NCBI GenBank assembly: GCA_964567485.1
Contig: CAZMMX010000011.1
Location: forward strand, 18,500 to 82,499
DNA: 64,000 nucleotides
Source: UBA1413 sp964567485
GTDB lineage: Bacteria > Bacteroidota > Bacteroidia > Bacteroidales > Prolixibacteraceae
Direction of reading: 5' to 3'
The position numbers and the translations under genes were made by a program. The notes beneath the pieces were generated by a model. That model made no database searches and was not told where the DNA came from. It was given only the letters and a program-made list of their open reading frames with translations. Shown piece by piece: positions 49,689-58,237 of the stretch. Each line of letters starts with the position of its first letter. Position 1 is the stretch's first letter.

Positions 49689-51785
49689 ATGAAAAAGATT
49701 GGAATTCTCCTGTTGCCGGCATTGTTCCTTGCCTGCCAGGAAAAAAACGGGGGTTCGGGGGAAGCTTCCGTGGCCGGTAATTATCTTCCTGAAACGCCGG
49801 TGCTCACATCACCAGTAATGACTCCCGAGGTCCTGTGGAGCTTCGGAAGGATCGGGGATGCCGCTGTTTCTCCTGACGGTAAATGGGTGGCTTATACGGT
49901 GACCTGGTTTAATATTCCGGAAGACAAATCTTACAGGGATATTTATCTGGCCGACCTCACTTCCGGGGAATCGAAGCGGATTACCGATACTGCGGAAAGA
50001 GAGTCTTCGCTACAGTGGAGACCCGACGGCAAAAAGCTGGCCTTTCTCTCCTCCCGGTCGGGAAGCAGCCAGCTGTGGGAGATCAATCCTGACGGCAGCG
50101 GACTGGCGCAGGTCACTGAGGGAGATCAGGACGTTCAGGGATTTCTCTACAGTCCCGACCAACAGAAGGTCTGCCTCCTGAGAAGCGTGAAGCTCGATCA
50201 GGATATCCACGATCTCTTTCCTGACCTGCCCAAAGCCAATGCCCGCCTCGAGAATGACCTGATGTACCGTCACTGGGACAGCTGGCATGATTACACCTAC
50301 AACCACATTTTTGTGGCCTCTTATGGCGATGGCAAGATCTCTGACGACAAAGATATCATGGAAGGGGAGCGGTATGACTCTCCCATGAAGCCTTTCGGGG
50401 GCATTGAGGAGATTGGCTGGAGCCCCGATGGCACAAAGCTGGCCTACACCTGTAAGAAGTTAACGGGCAAGGCCTATTCTCTCTCAACAAATTCCGATAT
50501 TTACCTCTATGATATCGGAAGCGGGAGCACCACCAATCTGACGGAAGGGATGCCCGGGTACGACCGGATTCCTCTTTTTTCACCCGATGGCAGGATGGTG
50601 GCCTGGGAGAGCATGGCGCGTGACGGTTATGAGGCCGACAAGATCAGGCTCTTCATCGCCGACCTCACCACCGGTGAGAAAAAGGATTATTCTGCCGACT
50701 TCGACAACAACGCGGAACAGATGTGCTGGAGCAGTGATGGCACCACCCTCTATTTTGTCAGCAGTGTGGAGGCCACCGACCAGCTCTTCTCCCTTAACGT
50801 GAGCAGTGGGGAGATCGCCTGCCTGACTGAAGGGGTGCACAATTACGGCCACCCCATTCCGGCAGGTGATAAGTTGCTGGTCACCAAAACCTCCATGTCG
50901 CAACCTGCAGAACTCTGCCTGGTCCATCCCGTGACCGGAGGGGAGGAACCCCTGACCGCCGTCAATAAGGGGATCCTGGATCAGTTGACTTTCGGCAAGG
51001 TGGAGAAGCGGATGGTGAAGACCTCCGACAATAGGGAGATGGTGACCTGGGTGATTTATCCTCCCGGATTTGATCCCGCGAAGAAGTATCCGGCATTGCT
51101 ATATTGCCAGGGAGGCCCCCAGAGTACCGTCAACCAGTTTTGGTCCTACCGCTGGAATTTCCAGATGATGGCAGCCGGGGGGTATATTGTGGTGGCTCCC
51201 AACCGTCGGGGAGTTCCCGGTTTCGGTCAGGAGTGGAACGAACAGATCAGCGGGGATTACGGTGGTCAGAATATCCGTGATTTGCTGGCGGCCATTGACG
51301 ATGTGGCCGCAGAACCTTATGTCGACCGGGAGAGACTGGGGGCCGTGGGTGCCAGCTACGGGGGATTCGCCGTCAACTACCTCGCCGGAAACCACAACGG
51401 CCGCTTTAAGGCTTTTGTCTCCCACTGCGGAATTTTTAACTTCGACCAGCAATACGTCACTACCGAAGAGATGTGGTTCGAAAACTTTGATATCGGGGGT
51501 CCCTTCTGGGACAAATCGAACGCCACGGCGCAACGCTCCTACAGTTTCTCCCCCCATCATTTCGTGGGAAATTGGGATACCCCGATACTGGTGATCCACG
51601 GCGAAAAAGACTTCAGGATTCCCTACACCCAGGGAATGGGAGCTTTCAATGCCGCTGTGCTCAGGGATATCCCTGCACAGTTCCTTTTCTTTCCTGAGGA
51701 AACCCACTGGGTGCTCAAACCCCAGAACGGAATTCTCTGGCAAAGGGTATTTGTCCAGTGGCTTGACAAATGGCTGAAACAGTAA
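49689..51785 (+). CDS. S9-family serine peptidase (DPP/acylaminoacyl-peptidase-like) lipoprotein
   Basis: A 698-residue exported peptidase with lipoprotein signal (lipobox FLAC). A beta-propeller (about 45-430, WD40/TolB-like repeats such as AAVSPDGKWVAYTV and LQWRPDGKKLAFLSS) precedes an alpha/beta-hydrolase domain (about 440-698). The triad is Ser556 (GASYGGF), Asp641 (HGEKDFRIPY) and His673 (EETHWV). A conserved NRRGVPGFGQEWNEQ segment is present. The enzyme removes or cleaves short peptides, often after Pro or Ala. It is alone on its transcript and ends at a strong terminator. Confidence 0.95.
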   Translation: MKKIGILLLPALFLACQEKNGGSGEASVAGNYLPETPVLTSPVMTPEVLWSFGRIGDAAVSPDGKWVAYTVTWFNIPEDKSYRDIYLADLTSGESKRITDTAERESSLQWRPDGKKLAFLSSRSGSSQLWEINPDGSGLAQVTEGDQDVQGFLYSPDQQKVCLLRSVKLDQDIHDLFPDLPKANARLENDLMYRHWDSWHDYTYNHIFVASYGDGKISDDKDIMEGERYDSPMKPFGGIEEIGWSPDGTKLAYTCKKLTGKAYSLSTNSDIYLYDIGSGSTTNLTEGMPGYDRIPLFSPDGRMVAWESMARDGYEADKIRLFIADLTTGEKKDYSADFDNNAEQMCWSSDGTTLYFVSSVEATDQLFSLNVSSGEIACLTEGVHNYGHPIPAGDKLLVTKTSMSQPAELCLVHPVTGGEEPLTAVNKGILDQLTFGKVEKRMVKTSDNREMVTWVIYPPGFDPAKKYPALLYCQGGPQSTVNQFWSYRWNFQMMAAGGYIVVAPNRRGVPGFGQEWNEQISGDYGGQNIRDLLAAIDDVAAEPYVDRERLGAVGASYGGFAVNYLAGNHNGRFKAFVSHCGIFNFDQQYVTTEEMWFENFDIGGPFWDKSNATAQRSYSFSPHHFVGNWDTPILVIHGEKDFRIPYTQGMGAFNAAVLRDIPAQFLFFPEETHWVLKPQNGILWQRVFVQWLDKWLKQ

Positions 51786-51812
51786 GGGAGGATAATTCTC
51801 CAATTTATATGG

Positions 51813-51841
51813 AAAACCGGGAGGGATCCCGGTTTTTTTTT
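51813..51841 (+). terminator. Strong intrinsic terminator after the S9 peptidase
   Basis: Perfect 10-bp stem AAAACCGGGA with TCCCGGTTTT around a GGGA loop, running into nine T. The opposite strand has only a short T run, so it serves mainly the plus-strand gene. Confidence 0.92.
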
Positions 51842-51872
51842 GCCAGGATTAGGGAAAACTTCGGGGGAGTGG

Positions 51873-52901
51873 TCAGGATTTTGTCTTCAGGTAGCTGACC
51901 AGGGCATGGAGGGTTTCGAATTCCCGGCTCTTGTTTTCCCGGGTCATCGTCCACCTGTATCTGTCGGGGTTTTCGCCGTTCGTGACGGTGATGGTCATGC
52001 CCGCCGTTTCTTCCTCTGATATGGCGAAGCCTGCCCTGCGGAGGGCGCGGCAGGTCCAGTCACGGGCTTCCCCGCTGCCTGAGACCACTGCGGTGCCTGC
52101 GGTTTCCTTGCGGAAGAAAAAATCTCCCAAGGAGTGGTCGAAGCCGACCAGGGGGTTGCTGAAGAGGTGGTTGAGCCATCCCTGCAGGACGGCATCCTCG
52201 GGGGCACCCTCATAGTTCCCTGAGGCGGTGAGCATCCACAACCTGTCGGTTTCCCTGAGGGCAATGCCCAGGTCGTGGGTCGAGAGAAGGATGGTTTTGG
52301 CGTCTTCTGAGGCCAGTTGGCGAAGCAACTGGAAGATTTCGTATTTGCCGCTGACGTCGAGGAATGCCGTGGGTTCATCGAGGAGGATGAAGGGGGTATC
52401 CTGAGCCAGGGCTCTGGCGATAAGGGCGCGTTGGCGTTCGCCATCGCTGAGGGTGACCACTTCCCTGCGGGCAAAAGCAGAGAGTCCTGTTTTCCGGAGG
52501 GCTTCCGCCACCACTGCCCTGTCGGAAGTGTGGAGGCGTCCCAGCCATCCTGTATAAGGGAATCTTCCATAGGCCACCAAGTCGGCGACACGCATATTGG
52601 GCACGGAGACATTTTCGGTGGAGACAAAGCTGATCATGCGTGCCAGTTCCCTGGAGCTGAAGGTGTCAATAGCCTTACCCTGCCAGAGGAGTTCTCCTGC
52701 CATAGGGGGGATGAACCCCGCCATGGTTCTGAGCAGGGTGCTTTTCCCCGACCCGTTGGGGCCGATCAGCGCCACCAATTCCCCTTTGGCGGCCGAAAAC
52801 GTGATGTCGCGGCGTACAAACCCGGGCTCTCCGCCTGCCGGGGGGTATCCCATCATAAGCCGGGTGATGGTAATGGCGCTGTTGTTATCTTTATTGGTCA
52901 C
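51873..52901 (-). CDS. ABC transporter ATPase, BtuD/FecE type, with C-terminal extension
   Basis: ATPase of an iron-siderophore, haem or cobalamin uptake system. I start at GTG 52901, which overlaps the permease TGA; the frame is open far upstream but that part is shadow. The 342 residues have Walker A GPNGSGKST (47-55), signature LSDGE (151-155), Walker B FILLDEP (171-177) and the H-loop His209. The family usually ends near 255. Here about 90 further residues follow (DFFFRKETAG to LVSYLKTKS), a small alpha/beta domain of unknown role. It is the last gene of the four-gene minus-strand cluster. Confidence 0.93.
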   Translation of the reverse strand: MTNKDNNSAITITRLMMGYPPAGGEPGFVRRDITFSAAKGELVALIGPNGSGKSTLLRTMAGFIPPMAGELLWQGKAIDTFSSRELARMISFVSTENVSVPNMRVADLVAYGRFPYTGWLGRLHTSDRAVVAEALRKTGLSAFARREVVTLSDGERQRALIARALAQDTPFILLDEPTAFLDVSGKYEIFQLLRQLASEDAKTILLSTHDLGIALRETDRLWMLTASGNYEGAPEDAVLQGWLNHLFSNPLVGFDHSLGDFFFRKETAGTAVVSGSGEARDWTCRALRRAGFAISEEETAGMTITVTNGENPDRYRWTMTRENKSREFETLHALVSYLKTKS

Positions 52902-53947
52902 AAGGCTGCGAATTTCCGGTTTCTGATGATCATCCAGATGACGATGGGGATTCCCAGCAGGGCCGTCACCGAGTTGATGGGCAGGGTGGCCTGGAACCCG
53001 GGGAGCTGGGCGATGATGTCGCTCAGGAGCATAGCATTGGCGCCAAGAAGGATCACCGCGGGCAACAGGATCCGGTGGTCGGTAGTGCGGAAGATCACCC
53101 GTGCCAGATGAGGCACCGCAATTCCTATGAATCCTATGGGGCCGCAAAAGGCAGTGATGGTCCCCGCCAGCAGGCTGGCGCTGAGGAATATCCAGAGTCT
53201 GCTGCGGAGGATGGGAACCCCCAGGGAACGGGCATAGTTCTCGCCCAGGAGAAAGGCATTCAGTTCCTTCATTTTTGCCAGGGCCAGGAGGATGCCTGCG
53301 ATGACGGCAGGGACCACCACGGTGAGCTGGTTCGTGGTGATGCTGCCCAGGCTCCCCATGGTCCAGACGATGAAGGCCTTGAGCATCGATTCGCTGCTGA
53401 AGTACTGCAGGATGGAAACCACGGCTCCGGCGGCGCTGGAAAAGAGGATGCCCAGAATCAGAACGGTCATGTTGTCGTTTACCCTCGAGGAGACAAAAAG
53501 AATCAGCAGCATAACGGCAAAGGCTCCCGCCCACGCTATGGTGGCCAGGGACCAGCTGCCTGCAAAGGAGAATCCCACCGCCAGAAAGGAGGAGAACCCC
53601 AGGGCGAAGAGGGCCACGGCCAGACTGGCTCCTGCGCTGATTCCCAGGACATAAGGGCCTGCCAGAGGATTGCGGAAAACGGTTTGCATCTGTAATCCGC
53701 TGACCGACAGGGCCATGCCGGCCATCACCGCTGTGATGGCCTTGGGAAGCCTGAACTCCCTGACGATGGTGTTGACGGTTTCCCCAGCCATGGAGGGACG
53801 GAAGAGCGCCCCGGCGACCTCTTCCAGGGGAATGAGTACCGACCCGGAAAGGATATCGGCTACGAAAAGCACCACGGCCAGCAGGGCGAAGGCTGCCAGC
53901 AGCCATCCCTCACTTTTGCGTTTTTTATGGTGAAGCAGGGTGTTCAC
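52898..53947 (-). CDS. FecCD/BtuC-type ABC transporter permease
   Basis: A 349-residue inner-membrane permease with about ten predicted helices. FecCD hallmarks are FRLPKAITAVMAGMALSVSGLQMQ, shown in part as ITAVMAGMALSVSGLQMQ, NPLAGPYVLGISAGA, and the late coupling region GPIGFIGIAVPHLAR. It imports iron complexes or corrinoids with the adjacent ATPase and binding protein. Its start overlaps the binding-protein stop by four bases (ATGA), and its stop overlaps the ATPase GTG, so all three are translationally coupled. Confidence 0.95.
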   Translation of the reverse strand: MNTLLHHKKRKSEGWLLAAFALLAVVLFVADILSGSVLIPLEEVAGALFRPSMAGETVNTIVREFRLPKAITAVMAGMALSVSGLQMQTVFRNPLAGPYVLGISAGASLAVALFALGFSSFLAVGFSFAGSWSLATIAWAGAFAVMLLILFVSSRVNDNMTVLILGILFSSAAGAVVSILQYFSSESMLKAFIVWTMGSLGSITTNQLTVVVPAVIAGILLALAKMKELNAFLLGENYARSLGVPILRSRLWIFLSASLLAGTITAFCGPIGFIGIAVPHLARVIFRTTDHRILLPAVILLGANAMLLSDIIAQLPGFQATLPINSVTALLGIPIVIWMIIRNRKFAAL

Positions 53948-55071
53948 AGTACCTCTCTGTAATAGTTCAACTCTCCCGGAGGCAAAAGCCCGGGATGAAA
54001 AATGCGGATCAGGTCCTCCAGGATCAGGTCGGGTCTTACCGTTCCGCTTTCCCAGAAGTCGTTGCCCCCTGCGGGGGTGGTGTGTCTGTTGTTATTGTAT
54101 ATCCGGGCTTTTGCGAAGGCGGGGAGGCTTGCCAGGCGGCTGTCGGAAGCCAGAATTTCCTCTTTGGTGGTCACGTTGCCGGTGTTGATCCAGAGGGAAG
54201 CATGAGCCGAGAGGCCTATGGCCTCTTCCATGCTGATGACCACACTCTCCCGTGAGGTGTTTCCCCTGCCGGTAAAGCTGCCTCCGGCGTCGCTGATAAG
54301 CCGGGCCATATAGGAGTTCCCACCCGGAATCCACCAGGTGTCGCGGTAAGGGAGTCCCACCATGACTTCCGGTTTTTCCCTCACGCTGCTGATGAGGGCC
54401 TGCAGGGAGAGATAGCGCTCTTCGGCAGCCCGGAAGAGGGAGTCGGCGGTCTCTTCCCGGTCGAGGAAGGCGCCGGCAAAGCGGATCCACTCGGCCTTGC
54501 CCAGGGGAGTCTCCTCCAGGTATTCTGCGTTGACTACTGCCGGAATCCCCAGATCCCTGAATTTCCCCAGGAATCCGGCGATTTCGCTGTCAACGCCATA
54601 CAGCATGACCATTTCAGGCTGCTGTCTGATCATCTCCTCGAAATTGAGATTCTGGCCATATCCCACATCTACGGCCAACCCCTCTTCCAGGCGCTTGAGA
54701 ACCCTGGGAGAAGTGATATAGCCGCTTCCGGAGACCCCGGTGATTTTCCCCGTTTCCCCGAGGGCCTCCAGAAAGGCCAGGTGGGAGGTGCTCATGCAGA
54801 TGATCCTGTCAACAGGGGTGCGGATCACGGTTTTCCCTTCCAGATGTGCAGGCACGGGGTTCTCTTTCGGGACCAGGTAATACTCCATCACCACATTCCG
54901 TGCCTGTTCCCAGGGGTTGAACACCCTCACCAGGGTATATCCGCCGGAATCAAGGAGCGAGAATCCCCGGGCATAGTGGTTGCCTTCAGCCACACCTCCT
55001 TGCGGATGGCTGCCATGGCAGGAAAAAAGAAAAGCCAGGGAAACGGAAAGAAGGGAGAGATATGCTCGCAT
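53944..55071 (-). CDS. ABC transporter substrate-binding lipoprotein, BtuF/FhuD type
   Basis: A 375-residue lipoprotein (lipobox LFSC). The N-terminal segment YTLVRVFNPWEQARNVVMEYYLV is characteristic of a Bacteroidota branch of periplasmic-binding proteins for iron complexes or corrinoids. The BtuF-like core follows: DRIICMSTSHLAFLEALGETGKITGVSG, shown in part as ICMSTSHLAFLEALG, then DVGYGQNLNFEEMIRQQPEMVM and GSFTGRGNTSRESVVISMEEAI. The ligand cannot be told from sequence; iron-siderophore or haem is my first guess, cobalamin second. It starts 6 bp after the T9SS protease gene. Confidence 0.92.
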   Translation of the reverse strand: MRAYLSLLSVSLAFLFSCHGSHPQGGVAEGNHYARGFSLLDSGGYTLVRVFNPWEQARNVVMEYYLVPKENPVPAHLEGKTVIRTPVDRIICMSTSHLAFLEALGETGKITGVSGSGYITSPRVLKRLEEGLAVDVGYGQNLNFEEMIRQQPEMVMLYGVDSEIAGFLGKFRDLGIPAVVNAEYLEETPLGKAEWIRFAGAFLDREETADSLFRAAEERYLSLQALISSVREKPEVMVGLPYRDTWWIPGGNSYMARLISDAGGSFTGRGNTSRESVVISMEEAIGLSAHASLWINTGNVTTKEEILASDSRLASLPAFAKARIYNNNRHTTPAGGNDFWESGTVRPDLILEDLIRIFHPGLLPPGELNYYREVL

Positions 55072-55077
55072 AGAGGA

Positions 55078-57270
55078 TCACCGGCTGGTAAGTACTATTT
55101 TATGCCGGGAATACCCCTTTTCCCATTTAATGATCAGGAGGTAGACCCCCGGTGGGTAGTGGTCCAAGGTGATGCCGGTTTCTCCGGCCGTCAGGGAGGT
55201 GACCCTGACGGGCAGGCTCTGGCCTGTCAGGGAGTAAAGGGAGATCATTTCCGGCAGGAGAAGTTCTCTGCTTTTTACCGTGATGTGAGAAACCGCGGGA
55301 TTGGGATAGACCAGGAAATGTTCAGGGTGCTCCCCGGTAAGGGTGTCGTTGGTGGAGAGTTCCGCGTTAAAGGCCGCGATTTCCAGGGCCAGGGCGCCGT
55401 AGCTCCCGTCAGGGAAGAGATCTGAGAATTTGGTCCAAAGGCCATTCTTCAGCAGGAAGAGATTCTCGGGGCCCGAATTACGGATCGTCTGGAACAGCGC
55501 CAGCGTATCGCCGGTGCTGATGTGCTCCAGGTTCAGGGCCACCAGGAAGGAGTCTCCAGGCATAAAAACAGGATCAATGACGATCAGGTTCATAGCATCG
55601 GGGACCAGGTTTTTCAGGGCTATGGTTTTCTCATAACTGAAGGGCATCACCGTGGTTCCCTGAAGGTTGTAAAACCGCAGGGCTACGGAGCTGTTTCTGT
55701 CGGCCGCATTAATTTTTCCCACCCCCAGGGCGACGGAGTGAACCATTTCTTTGCCGGGGATGGAGAACTTAGTGGCGATTTCCGTGATGCCGGTGTTGTT
55801 GGTGCCGGTCCAGTAGCCTTTCCAGGGGGCGCCGGCACCGCTGATGGCCAGCAGGGTATAGGCATCTCCTTCCCTGAGAGGAGTGAAGGTTTTGCTGAGC
55901 TCTTCGCCCTGGTTGAACTGTTTTCCGTTGACGCTGATGGGATTGGTGCGGGCCGGGTCCAGCCAGTATTTCAGCTGGCGGGTGGAGTCTCCCCGGTAGT
56001 CCCAGGCCAGGTCAAAGCGGGCAAAATAGTCGTTGACGGGATTGGAGCAGTTGGCGGCTCCCCCTGACAGGGTGCCGGTAAGCTGGCCTTGCCGGTTGAA
56101 GAGTCCGCAACCCGATGATCCTATTTCGGTGGTGCCGGCATCCCAGCGGAGCACTTTCCAGAAGCTGTTTTTTCTGAAAGAGGAGAGGAAGGAGGAGCTC
56201 ACGGCTGCCTGGTCATCGATGGCTATTTTTTTGATATCTCCCTGTGGATGGTGAATGGAGGCGAGGGTGTCGGTAAGGACGGGGTCGTGGTTCCATCCGG
56301 CGTAATAGGGTCTGAAGGAGGGAGGCGGTGGGGTGTTGAGTTCCACCAGGGCAAAGTCGAGGCTGTCGAGGGTGGCCCTGAGACGGCTCCCCGACAGGGA
56401 GTTGGTCACATCGCCATCGAGAGGCCCGCAAAAAGGACTCTCATAATTGAAGAGGAAAAGGGAACCCTGGGCTTTCGTGCCTGTGCTGATGCAATGGTTG
56501 GCCGTGATGATATAGGGCCTCTGGTCGGCAGCGCTGTTGTTGAGAAGGGTTCCCGTACAGAGGTCTCTTCCCTCGACCATGATACGGCATACGCTGTTCT
56601 GCACCTCCCGCCATCTGTCGGCGGCCTGGCAGTTGACATCGATGTTGCAAGCTTCCGCGGTGACCCCCATGGGACGGCGTTCATCAATAAATTTGAGAAT
56701 TCCCAGGAAGTCATGGTTGACGGTGGAGATCACAAAGGGAGGGTCAGCAGCGTCACCTGCGGGGCACTCGTATTGAATGGTCATGATGTCTCCGGGAAGC
56801 GGGGTGGTGGTAAAGACACCTTCGGGGGCGTTATTGGCAGAGGTGTAGGCTCCTCTGATCAGCTCCTGTCCCGGGGTGAACAGGAAAAGCCTGGCCTTTC
56901 CGGGAAGGGAAAACTGGCTGAAGATCACATTCAGGGAGAGCGCCCCCGGTGAATGGAGGGTCAGTTGCCAGATCTGCCATCCGTCAGCAGAAACCGCCCA
57001 GGTACCATGGGTCGCCGGCGTATAGCCGGTCGTGAACGCGTGGGCAAACCTCAGGGGTTTGAGCTTCCCCAGGTTGGCATCTTCCTCCCTTTCAGCCATG
57101 CTCTGCCACAGCAAAAGCTCATTGCTGACCTCCGGCAGGGTTTCCCGGGAGTGAGAGGCCGATTTTTGCGCCAGGGGAACCCTGGGAATTCCTCCTTCCG
57201 ACAATTGGGCCCACAGGGTGCCGGCACCCTGGAAGAAAAACAGGAAGAGTATGAAACTGAATTTTCTCAT
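55078..57270 (-). CDS. T9SS-secreted trypsin-like serine protease (lysyl-endopeptidase-like)
   Basis: From ATG 57270 (the frame is open to 57288) the product has about 730 residues. A signal peptide (FILFLFFFQGAGTLWAQ) comes first, then a pro-region (about 25-205). A chymotrypsin-fold protease resembling Achromobacter lysyl endopeptidase follows: VCRIMVEGRDLCTGTLLNN, His in ITANHC, Asp in LDSLDFALVEL, Ser in IGSSGCGLF. A second beta region comes next, then a type A T9SS sorting domain (FLVYPNPAVSHITVKS, then GVYLLIIKW). The protein is therefore secreted through the outer membrane and probably cell-attached. Specificity for Lys is a family guess. It is 6 bp upstream of the transporter genes. 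Confidence 0.92.
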   Translation of the reverse strand: MRKFSFILFLFFFQGAGTLWAQLSEGGIPRVPLAQKSASHSRETLPEVSNELLLWQSMAEREEDANLGKLKPLRFAHAFTTGYTPATHGTWAVSADGWQIWQLTLHSPGALSLNVIFSQFSLPGKARLFLFTPGQELIRGAYTSANNAPEGVFTTTPLPGDIMTIQYECPAGDAADPPFVISTVNHDFLGILKFIDERRPMGVTAEACNIDVNCQAADRWREVQNSVCRIMVEGRDLCTGTLLNNSAADQRPYIITANHCISTGTKAQGSLFLFNYESPFCGPLDGDVTNSLSGSRLRATLDSLDFALVELNTPPPPSFRPYYAGWNHDPVLTDTLASIHHPQGDIKKIAIDDQAAVSSSFLSSFRKNSFWKVLRWDAGTTEIGSSGCGLFNRQGQLTGTLSGGAANCSNPVNDYFARFDLAWDYRGDSTRQLKYWLDPARTNPISVNGKQFNQGEELSKTFTPLREGDAYTLLAISGAGAPWKGYWTGTNNTGITEIATKFSIPGKEMVHSVALGVGKINAADRNSSVALRFYNLQGTTVMPFSYEKTIALKNLVPDAMNLIVIDPVFMPGDSFLVALNLEHISTGDTLALFQTIRNSGPENLFLLKNGLWTKFSDLFPDGSYGALALEIAAFNAELSTNDTLTGEHPEHFLVYPNPAVSHITVKSRELLLPEMISLYSLTGQSLPVRVTSLTAGETGITLDHYPPGVYLLIIKWEKGYSRHKIVLTSR

Positions 57271-57285
57271 TTTATTAAGGTGTGC

Positions 57286-57293
57286 CAAAGGTA
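57286..57293 (-). promoter_or_regulatory. Predicted -7 box of the T9SS protease-ABC transporter cluster
   Basis: Minus-strand TACCTTTG matches TAnnTTTG and gives a leader of about 12 bases before ATG 57270. This position argues for the ATG at 57270 over 57288. No -33 element seen. Confidence 0.5.
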
Positions 57294-57513
57294 CGAAATT
57301 TAAGATATTCCGTGGTCCTGGCGATGGCTATTGCGGGGGCATCGGGACTTGGCAGACCCCCTTCGGGTGACTTCTGAATCTTTCGCTGGAGGCTCTGGGT
57401 TATTCGCTGGCACGGATCAGAGGCGATATGTGATTTTTTCCTGTCGTTGCCGCATGTGGAAAGGGCCCGGTATGGGCGCCGTTCACCTGCAGTGGATCAA
57501 ATGGGGGGAAATG

Positions 57514-57540
57514 AAAAAAGGGTTTCTGATGAAACCCTTT
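57514..57540 (-). terminator. Intrinsic terminator of the RRM gene
   Basis: Minus strand AAAGGGTTTC, four-base loop ATCA, GAAACCCTTT, then further T. Perfect 10-bp stem, 62 bp after the RRM stop codon. Confidence 0.9.
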
Positions 57541-57601
57541 ACGCCGGACTGAAGGCCGGTTATAGTTCGGTTTGGTCCCGCGGGACCAGAGATCCTTCTG
57601 A

Positions 57602-58018
57602 TTAATACTTGTTGTAGCCACCACGGTCACCACCGCGATCACCACCGCCACGGTTGCCGCCGCCGAAGCCGCCGCCGCCGCCGCGATTGCCACCATAGCC
57701 GCCGCCACGGTTGCCACCGCCAAAGCCGCCACCGCCACGGTTACCACCGCCGAAAGGTTTCCTTTCCGGACGATCTTCACGGGGTTTAGCAACGGAGACA
57801 TTGATGGTTTTGCCATCATACTCAGCCTGGTTGAGCTCCTCAATAGCCTTGCGGCCTTCCTCATCGTTCGCCATTTCAACAAAACCGAAACCTCTCGATT
57901 TTCCCGAAAACTTGTCTGTGATCACTTTTGCTGAAGAAACTTCGCCGTATTCTTCAAATAATTCCTTTAAATCGTTGTCATTGACATCGAAACTTAAATT
58001 TGAAATGTAAATGTTCAT
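57602..58018 (-). CDS. Glycine-rich RRM RNA-binding protein
   Basis: A 138-residue RNA-binding protein. One RRM (residues 1-80) has RNP2 IYISNL and RNP1 KSRGFGFVEM. A Gly/Arg-rich tail (FGGGNRGGG repeats) ends in GGYNKY. Such proteins are abundant in Bacteroidota and may serve as global RNA chaperones, partly replacing Hfq and cold-shock proteins there. The ATG is preceded by an AT-rich leader of up to 219 bp shared with the divergent methyltransferase gene. A palindrome and a terminator follow the stop. The Gly-rich tail is encoded by short GC-rich repeats. Confidence 0.95.
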   Translation of the reverse strand: MNIYISNLSFDVNDNDLKELFEEYGEVSSAKVITDKFSGKSRGFGFVEMANDEEGRKAIEELNQAEYDGKTINVSVAKPREDRPERKPFGGGNRGGGGFGGGNRGGGYGGNRGGGGGFGGGNRGGGDRGGDRGGYNKY

Positions 58019-58237
58019 TTAAACTAAAAAATTGATAATTAATTAAGTGGCGTTGAGGTTGAAAACAGTTAGGCGTGATAAAACTTTTCAAACGGTGAAG
58101 CTCTGAAAGTAAAACCTGACACGCTGCTGTCAAGACTCAAATCGGGTGCAATTATAATTATTTTATTTGAATCAACACTCAGAATTGAGAATTATTTTAT
58201 TTTTAACCGCCTGACAATAAACTAAGAGGAGGTAAAA
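58019..58237. other. AT-rich divergent promoter region (RRM gene / rRNA methyltransferase)
   Basis: 219 bp. It must hold promoters in both directions and probably a long 5' UTR for the RRM gene. I see no exact TAnnTTTG in either direction at a convincing place. AGGAGG lies at 58225-58230, 8 bp before the methyltransferase ATG at 58238; a strong Shine-Dalgarno is unusual in this phylum. Confidence 0.45.

Larger units (their letters stand above)
57271..57601. other. Intergenic region between the T9SS protease and the RRM gene
   Basis: 331 bp with no convincing gene. It contains the T9SS-protease -7 box at 57286-57293. It also contains the terminator of the RRM gene at 57514-57540 and the perfect 16-bp palindrome TGGTCCCGCGGGACCA (57573-57588) in the RRM 3' UTR. 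The central part (57300-57510) shows nothing I can name. Confidence 0.5.

Noticed and set aside
52902..53906. Upstream 335-residue extension of the ABC ATPase frame
   Set aside because: It is low-complexity (Arg/Gly/His/Pro-rich) shadow of the permease in another frame; the real ATPase starts at GTG 52901.
57630..57760. Short GC-rich repeats resembling a repeat array
   Set aside because: They encode the Gly/Arg tail of the RRM protein; there are no spacers, so it is not CRISPR.
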